A stretch of 64,000 nucleotides of DNA, taken from positions 9,775,101-9,839,100 of the forward strand of contig NC_057792.1 of NCBI RefSeq assembly GCF_014905175.1. Direction: 5' to 3'. The notes under the pieces are model-generated. The model was not told the origin of the DNA. It was given only the letters and a program-made list of their open reading frames with translations, and searched no databases. This stretch comes from Aphidius gifuensis (taxonomy: Eukaryota; Arthropoda; Insecta; Hymenoptera; Braconidae). Within the stretch, counting starts at the first letter, position 1. Every line of letters begins with the position of its first letter. The position numbers and the translations under genes were made by a program. Below, piece after piece: positions 56,580-64,000 of the stretch.

Positions 56580-57960
56580 AAATCTAGCGGTTTAAAAAAG
56601 AAAAAAAAAATTTAATATATCGAAATTTTTATTTTGACTTTCTTTTTTACTTGAAGAGTTTTATCGACTGCTATTATTATATTTGCAAAATATATATATA
56701 TATATATATATTATCTAAATTTTTATCGATACATTTTTTTCTCCTTGACGAGCTTTATTGATTGATATTAATAAATTTTCTAATCAATTGTTATTTTAAT
56801 AACTATACGATATATAACCGATAAATAGCCGTTTTTTACTTACTTCAACTCCATTTTTAACGACTTTGCGCATGTGTAGGAATTTTTTCCGTATTTTTCC
56901 CGTAATCGTGAGAAAATTTTTTATAAAAACTGAATAAAAAAACATGTTGTCTTCAATTAATACGTCTTCAATTTTATACGCCGTGTACCTATACATTACA
57001 GCATCTCGATAGTTCAGTTCCCAAATTATATTTTACGAACACTATTTCGCATTTAGTATGTTAAACGAACTTGAATAATTGGAAATCAATAAATATCGAC
57101 AGATGAAATATAATACATAGTTAGATCCTAATAATATCGATATCGAAACTTTGAATATCACTGTGTTTTTTTATACGTAATATATTATACTTATTGAAAA
57201 AAAGGTACTTTTTAGTTTAAATGAAAAATTATTTTTTTACCTAAAAAGGACCTTTTTTTAATTCACTATAATAAACTTAATAATTATAAATATATATATA
57301 TATATTTATCAACTATACCCTTTTTTCTTTACTTTGATTAAAAAAGTATATAAATAAATTATATTGTAAAATTATTGTACAATTACAATAATAATTTTCT
57401 TTTTCAAACTAACACATCAATGTCTATTTCTCTTTTTTTAAAACACGAATTTAGTCAATATTATAAATAAATTATTATTGTATAATAATTCAATATTTTG
57501 TTTTAAGTTTAGGAAATATTATTTTATATAAACAATAGTATATTAATATACTTATCTTACAATATTAATCTTGTAAATTAATGTAAATGAAAAATACTTG
57601 CATATGCATGTATACATATATATGTACAATATGAACTTTACTTCGACTAACAAATGCGAGCATAACCAATAAATACAAATAAAATACTTGTATATTAATA
57701 TATACAACGGCATATATATAACAATAAATAAATAAATATATATAAATACTCGCATTTAAATTCACCGATACTACAGAACGCCTGATGGTAACGGTTACCG
57801 ACCGATTACCATGGCGCTGCATGGCGCAATGTAGACTGACAGAAAATGGATTCCTGCCCAGATCCGTTACCGGATCTGACGTCTAAACTCAATTTTTTTC
57901 CTTTTACTCCATACCCAACCCGCGCCTAAAGATGTTTACACATCAAAAATGTTAAGATAT
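56580..57960. other. Non-coding, nothing recognised
   Basis: AT-rich with TA microsatellites (56690-56710, 57288-57302). A GC-richer piece at 57775-57890 (GGTAACGGTTACCGACC; CAGATCCGTTACCGGATCTG is a palindrome) may be repeat sequence. Frames at 56796-56996 and 57552-57822 were not accepted. Confidence 0.45.
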
Positions 57961-57966
57961 CTTATT

Positions 57967-58525
57967 TTAAGGTTGCTTCCCAGAGATTGGATTTCTATTG
58001 AATTTTTTTTTTTTTTTTGGCTCATTTTGTAAATGAAATAATTATCTATCTGGTAAATTTTTTTCAATTTTTTCTGACGTGGATCTTTTGAGATAATTAG
58101 TCTCAAAGTTGATAACTTTTATACATGAGGATAGGGCGGAACCTCACATTTTGATTTTTAGCATATTCGTTGTCTATTAAAAAACCTTTCATTTACTACA
58201 AAATTTTAGTGATTACAAAGATACATACGATAAAAAATTTTGAATTTTTTCTGACGTGGATTTTGAAAAATAAATAACTTTAAAGTATTAAAACTTTGCT
58301 AGTGCGTGGCACACTGACATGCACACAAGCATGGTTTTGGCGTACGACGTAAACTTTGTTTGCTAGTGTGTTGCCGCGCACACACATACTACTAAAGAAC
58401 TTGGTTTTTTCATCAGTGGCGCCACAAAAATTTCAGGACACGGGAATAAAAAATAGCGTTATTAATATACGGGCCCTTCGTGGCATAAATATTGGTTCGG
58501 TGATGCGACTGGGAAGCAACCTTAA
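57967..58525. mobile_element. TA-flanked MITE, TTAAGGTTGCTTCCCAG ends
   Basis: Inverted termini TTAAGGTTGCTTCCCAG (57967 on) and CTGGGAAGCAACCTTAA (to about 58525). The interior holds two direct copies of TTTTTTCTGACGTGGAT (58069 and 58247). No coding capacity; the overlapping frames on both strands (58356-58661) are rejected. Target TA suggests a Tc1/mariner-related family. Confidence 0.8.
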
Positions 58526-58874
58526 TATAATAAAAAAAAAAAAAAGATATCTTATTTATTAATATTATTAATAAATTTTTTAACATAAATTTGGAGGAAG
58601 TTTGTGACGTAATTTTAAACATTTCTTTTTTTGAACATTGAAATAAATTCATTAAAAACATTAAAAAATAGATAATTCATTTATAAGTTGAAAAACACAT
58701 AAAATTAATAAATTGTCATGTCACATTGAGTTGTTTTAAATTTTTTTATTTTATTAAGGTGATTATAATTGTTCATGTGTTATTTATTTATTTGAATAGA
58801 ATAATAAGATAATAAAAAAATATTAAGATAATAAAAAATAAATAATATATATTTATTGAATTAAAAAGTAATTT
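58526..58874. other. AT-rich flank downstream of the DUF4806-like gene
   Basis: On the minus strand this is the 3' side of the gene at 58875-61409. AATAAA-type words are present (for example read on the minus strand from about 58862), but no signal stands out. Confidence 0.4.
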
Positions 58875-60750
58875 TTAAGTGTTATGATCACTGTTTTCAT
58901 TCATTTCTTCTTTAGCAATATAATCAGAAAGAGTCTTTTGATTCTGATCACTTTTTTTACTTTTGGAACGATGATTGTCCCAGTCAGTTGCTCTCGTTAA
59001 GCAACTGCTCAAAACACTTGAGCATTTTAATTGCAACGATTCATGTAATTTCTTTCTTCTACGTTCCAATGCACCTAAAAAAAATTAAACATTTATTTTT
59101 ACAATAATTTGATTTTTAATTATATATAAGTTAAATAATTACCTAAAATACAATTCTTTAAAATTGGCAAATCTTTGGGCATGACAATTTTTCCATCACG
59201 ATGCCTAGACATTGTCAGACGCATGGCTAGTTTTTGCGTAAATACTGCTCGTAAAATTAGTCTGGTACAATCTGGCAACCTACTTTCATGCTCAATCAGC
59301 TGGTTCATGTATTCAGTCTTGTAAACAAATGAATGGATTATTATAAATATTTGTATATACGTATATAGATCTATATACAAACTTGAGGTTGTATATATAA
59401 TATATGAACAAATACACATATTTATAAATTAATATTGCATGTCATTTTATTATTGTTATTTAATAATATATTTAAAATATATAAATCAATAAAAAGTTTC
59501 TTATTTCAATGAATTATACTTACTGTCCCTGTCAGGCATTCTTTATTTGTTTTCAATTCTTTTTCTAGTGATTGAAGATCAGTCAGTTTGTTCAGTGGCA
59601 ACATGTAGCCATATTTTTTATAGAGGTCCACTGGAAAAGTCGTCACTCTAACAGGCTGATGAATATCTTTGTGAATTTTTTTAATCATTAAAAACGTTTT
59701 TTTTATTTGTTCATCTGTAGCTGCTTGATAATTAGAAACTGATGGATGGACTTTGCTTGGTATTTTATGTCTAATTAAATTTTTCCTGTAATCATCATCA
59801 ACACGACTACATTTACTTGTTGCCTTTTTAAATTTTTTAGTAGTAGTTTTATTACGTGATGTTACTATATCATCATCATTAACATCAGTATCACATTGAT
59901 CATCACAATTAAAATCATAAGCATCTCTTGATCCACCACCATCATCAACACGACTACGTTTTCTTGAAACTATTGAACTTGATGCTTTTTTAGATATGTT
60001 AGTAGTAGTTTCATTGCGTGATGTTACTATATCATCATCATCATTAACATCAGTGTCACATTGATCATCACAATTATCATCATAAGCATCTCTTGATCCG
60101 CCACCATCATCAACACGACTACGTTTTCTTGAAATTATTGAACTTGATGCTTTTTTAGATATGTTAGAAGTAGTTTCATTGCGTGATGTTACTATATCAT
60201 CATCATCATTAACATCAGTATCACATTGATCATCACAATTATCATTATAAGCATCTCTTGATCCACCACCATCATCAACACGACTACGTTTTCTTGAAAC
60301 TATTGAACTTGATGCTTTTTTAGATATGTTAGAAGTAGTTTCATTGCGTGATGTTACTATATCATCATCATCATTAACATCAGTATCACATTGATCATCA
60401 CAATTATCATTATAAGCATCTCTTGATCCACCACCATCATCAACACGACTACGTTTTCTTGAAACTATTGAACTTGATGCTTTTTTAGATATGTTAGAAG
60501 TAGTTTCATTGCGTGATGTTACTATATCATCATCATCATTAACATCAGTATCACATTGATCATCATAATTATTATCATAAGCATCTCTTGATCTACCACC
60601 ATTATTAACACCACTACCACTGGCACGACGTTGAGTTTTTTTCTTAGATGTTTCATCATTAGTATTATCACAACTGTTACCATTACTATCATGATTTTTT
60701 TCACTTAAAATTATTGATGATTGTTGAGTTGTTTTTCTGGGTATTTTATT

Positions 60751-60781
<31 letters not shown>

Positions 60782-61409
60782 GTCGTCAACAAAGTCGCTA
60801 TATTTTTACTTGTTTTCTTAACTTGATCTTTCTGGTTTGATTTCACGTAATCATTTTTCAATTTTTTATTCAGATTCAATATTAATTTTTTTTCTTCTAA
60901 AATCTGTGAATTATGAATCACAGTCTCTGTCTCGATGGCTTTGGTAGCTTGCGTGTTTTCACTGCCATCAGAGTACCCATATTTATCTCCTCGTTTTAGA
61001 TTCTCGTAAGCCAACAAGGCACCATCATATGAATCTGAAAATAATTTTCAAAGGTATATTCAATGAAATTTTTTATTTTTGGTTAGCAGTATTGGTTTTT
61101 ATTTTTGATTTTTAATATTTATTTTTTATTATTTGGTATAAAAATTAACTTACCTGAAGCACCAACAATTTTCATCTGGTATGTCTTCCAGGTGTTGTCA
61201 GGTCCAGATGAAGTCTTTATCAAGGTTTCCAAATTCATAAAAGGACTTGGTGGAAAATAACAAATAATTATTTGCTGATTATTTTTTTTCCTTTGGGGTT
61301 TTATCCATGACAAAGGCACAATGTCAATTTTTCTAACTTTTGGTTTTGGACCTGGAAGAACCCATTCGACCAATTGATAGGCTTTTAATTTTTTACATGA
61401 TTTATCCAT
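58875..61409 (-). CDS. DUF4806-like protein with 55-residue repeats, four exons (713 codons)
   Basis: Exons on the minus strand 61409-61154, 61034-59524, 59317-59143 and 59074-58875, joined by GT..AG introns into one open frame of 2,142 nt. The N-terminus (LKAYQLVEWVLPGPKPKV, then IDIVPLSWIKP, ..YFPPSPF.., TWKTYQMKIV) fits the leading module often found before DUF4806. The middle is disordered: an Asp run coded by ATC repeats (60750-60783), then five copies of a 55-residue unit beginning RKRSRVDDGGGSRDAY, with an NLS-like basic start and acidic centre. The C-terminus (residues about 520-690: FPVDLYKKYGYMLPL, LQSLEKEL, LILRAVFTQKLAMRLTMS) is compatible with DUF4806. No frame break, so probably a working gene. 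Function unknown; a nuclear protein is suggested by the basic motifs. Confidence 0.75.
59790..60615 (-). repeat. Five in-frame 165-bp tandem repeats within the DUF4806-like gene
   Basis: Units of 165 bp (55 codons) are nearly identical at the nucleotide level in the middle copies, with the first and last copies more divergent. Copies differ by only a few substitutions (for example NDNC/DDNC, SSSIVS/SSSIIS), pointing to recent expansion or homogenisation. Confidence 0.88.
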
Positions 61410-61925
61410 TTTTGTAAAAAAACACTAGTCAATTATTTTCTTTTTAACAAATAAAATTTATCTTACAAAGACAAAGGGTGAAACACCCACATAAAAAACA
61501 CGACAATTAACGAATTAATCAATGGTTGAGGACGCTCTTCTGTGCGTATATAGGTCTCACTGTATGTGTGCTGACGTAAGCGGAGGGGGGCAGAAGTTTG
61601 TCAGCTATCGTGCGGCTATTGTTCATGAACTAATTTTAGTAAACATCAACAATGAAATAATGGGTGCCAGTGTGAAATTATTTATTCAGATATTTGACAT
61701 TGTTTAATGAATTATTTAAAACATTTCAACAATCAAAAATTTTAATGAAGCAGTTATTAAGCCGGTTTTTTTTTAGTTATACATGCGTGGTAAAAGTTTC
61801 ACTGTAACATTAAACAATATAGATTCTAAAATAACGACAGTATATATTCATTATTAACCTAGAAATAACAAAAACAAAAATAATAATAGCAACAGTGAGA
61901 GCAACAACACCAAAAAAAAAATATA
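61410..61925. other. Intergenic sequence upstream of the DUF4806-like gene
   Basis: Divergent spacer between the minus-strand gene and the UBR4 relic on the plus strand. The plus-strand frame at 61522-61707 shows no resemblance to a family and was not called. Promoter elements not identified. Confidence 0.4.
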
Positions 61926-61929
61926 ATAA

Positions 61930-64000
61930 TGAACCAAGTAAAAATTAATCCAATAATAATTATAACCACAGCCGTTTTGTCAATGAAGTGCAGTTGCTAA
62001 TCATCCAGGATAAGTTTATTGTTCCGTATCTCAAGCAGCAACAGGTGATCAAGAACTAATAAAAAATTTTTTTGATGCTCCTACATCAGGTGATCCACCA
62101 CCTAATACAACAAAAGTAACAGTATCAGCGATACCAAAAGTTAGAAGTAAATGTTCCAGTGAAAAAATAAATAATAGTATGATAATATAAAAGTAATCAA
62201 AATAATCCAGGACCAAGTTATTTACATGGAGAAATAAATAAATCACCACCTGGTACTTTTGGAACAATTATTAATTCATCAAGAGTCACAATAAAAAATC
62301 GACTTGATATACTGAAGAAGTAGCTAAACGTAAAAATAAAAGAGAAGTAGAACTTGTTATTATGCGTTTATTAAGTGTATTAATGACACGTTTAAAATGT
62401 AGTAAAAAATCATCAACATCATTAGAAAGTTTAGGTTTTATTGGTCTTTCTAATAATCATTACTAGCTGAATTATTAAAAGATCGTAAACAACAAGAATT
62501 AATGATCCAGGTAAAATAATACGTTCGTGGACATACAATGATGTTTTTTAGACATATCCACAATTGTTAACTGAAATGACACTACGTTTACCATATCAAG
62601 TTTATAAATATGACGCTGAAAAAAATAAATCAACACAATCATTGTTTGATCAACGAGCATGGTATTTTTATCTTTGCGAATATATATAATGTTATATCAA
62701 ACACCATTTATACGTCGTCAAGTTAAAAAAATTATTACAATTAATATGTGGTAATAAAAAAAATTGTCAATTGAGAAATGGTGCTTGGTGCTTAAAGAAG
62801 TATTATTTAATCCAAGTTCAAGGCTTGCACGACAAATTGCTTGTAATATGATTGAAAGTTTATGTCAAGGTAATGAAAGAAGAAAAAAATATTAATATTA
62901 TTAACTGGTTATCTTGATGAATTAAGAAATGCTGGTGAAAATTCAGCTGAATTTTTATTTTTATATCAAACACTTATACGTCAATCACCATGGAAACAAT
63001 TTTTAGCTGTACGTGGTGTTATGACAAAATTAGCAAATTTATTAATACGTGAAATTGAAGAATTACATCGTCTTGAAGGAACAACATTAACAAGTGATTT
63101 ATCACAAGGTTCTTCATTAAAAATGTTAACTGAATTATTACCAACATTTTTAGAACAAAATAATATTAAACAACAATACAAAGGAAGATTAGTTGGTGCT
63201 GTATTAAATGGTTATTTATCATTAAGACGTTTAGTTGTACAACGTACAAGACTTATTGATGATACACAAGAAAAATTACTTGAATTATTAGAAGAAATGA
63301 CATCTAGAACTGAAAAAGAAGTCCACAAGATACACTTGTATTTGTATTTGAGCGTTTATGCTCAATTATATATCCAGAAAAAAATGATATTGGTGAATTT
63401 TTTTTAACACCTGAAAGAGATCCACAACAAGAAGATTTTTACAAGGTAGAATATTTGGTAATCCATATAGTAATTTAGAGCCTGGTATGGGACCATTAAT
63501 GAATGATGTTAAAAATAAAATATGTCAAGATTGTGAATTAGTTGCGTTACTTGAAGATGATAATGGAATGAAGCTACTTGTTAATAATAAAATAATAAGT
63601 TTAGATTTTTTATGCTATAAGAGTTGTATACATGAGAGGTTTACGTGGTGATGCTACTGAAGAATTTGTTGAAACATTAAATGCAACAACACAACAAGAA
63701 GTTAATAATGAAGAAGTATATAAAATGGCAAATGTATTAGCTGATTGTGGTGGTTTACAAGTTATGCTTAATTGTTTATCTGGTATTAAAGATATTTGTC
63801 GTGCAAAACCATTATTACAAGTTTTATTAAAACTATTTCGTTCATCAGTTAAAGTTAAAAAAAATCAACAAGTATTAATTAAACCAGAAATTGGTGTTGT
63901 TACTGTTTTATTACAAGTATTACAACGTTTTTTATCAAATGAATCATCACAAACACAAGCTAAAATAACTGAACAATTACTTGATATTATGAAAACAATA
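61930..64000 (+). pseudogene. UBR4: UBR4 (purity of essence) coding relic, runs off the window
   Basis: Strong likeness to a C-terminal-half region of the giant E3 ubiquitin ligase UBR4/p600 (Drosophila poe), spread over all three plus frames. Landmarks in order: GDPPPNTTKVTVSAIPK (about 62090), PPGTFGTIINSSRVTIKNRL (about 62250), VMRLLSVLMTRLKC-like (62360), a clean stretch 63021-63407 (KGRLVGAVLNGYLSLRRLVV, RLIDDTQEKLLELLEEMTSR), GNPYSNLEPGMGPLMNDVKN (63460), DCELVALLEDDNGM (63530), RGLRGDATEEFVETLN (63640) and MANVLADCGG (63725). Frames change every 100-300 bases, some words are missing, and no introns are evident. In UBR4 this region lies between the UBR box part and the calmodulin-binding/C-terminal part. 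It is a non-functional copy, or a real gene spoiled by many sequence errors. Confidence 0.8.

Noticed and set aside
57552..57822. Minus-strand frames rich in Tyr/Ile
   Set aside because: Low-complexity TATA-rich sequence read in two overlapping frames.

Overview
This is a very AT-rich window of an animal nuclear genome, most likely an insect. The evidence is a BEL/Pao LTR retrotransposon, P-element-type and Polinton-type sequences, spliceosomal introns of 60-200 bp with GT..AG borders, many foldback repeats, and coding exons resembling animal UBR4, DUF4806 and SAMD3-like genes. The base composition and the DUF4806-like gene would suit a parasitoid wasp, but that is inference. No prokaryotic or organellar features are seen.

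Layout. Positions 1-7010 hold a BEL/Pao element on the minus strand with both LTRs (the left one cut by the window edge), PBS, PPT, gag and pol, lightly broken. Positions 7011-21160 are a graveyard of foldback/MITE-like repeats, a solo LTR, a P-element transposase pseudogene split by a foldback, a lone J-domain exon and a few splice-bordered exons (13499-16037) whose intron contains two transposons. Positions 21165-22614 and 42445-42600 are one TACGTA-centred minisatellite, interrupted by a 19.8-kb element (22615-42444) with 41-bp terminal inverted repeats and a duplicated TA.

That element is the most notable object. It encodes an intact protein-primed family B DNA polymerase, a packaging-type ATPase and a small basic protein, packed head to tail on the minus strand as in Polinton/Maverick (adintovirus-like) elements. 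I see no capsid, protease or integrase gene. Upstream of the polymerase it carries a six-exon spliced gene whose exons join in one frame (596 codons). Elsewhere it contains a gag-only LTR-retrotransposon remnant and a decayed multi-exon gene with duplicated exon cassettes.

Positions 42600-48900 are non-coding repeats, including a 2.6-kb array of units in both orientations. Positions 49042-50541 hold a four-exon gene with one frameshift, followed by a second BEL gag fragment (50897-51500). Positions 51500-58525 hold palindrome clusters, a 3.35-kb TIR element with GGATCCG tandem repeats, nested inside it a 1.96-kb foldback whose arms each carry a tRNA-like module, and a TA-flanked MITE. Positions 58875-61409 hold a complete four-exon DUF4806-like gene (713 codons) with five 55-residue repeats. 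From about 61930 to the window end is a frameshifted copy of part of UBR4 (purity of essence).

Exon joins and inverted repeats were worked out by hand. Family names rest on motif recognition, not database searches.
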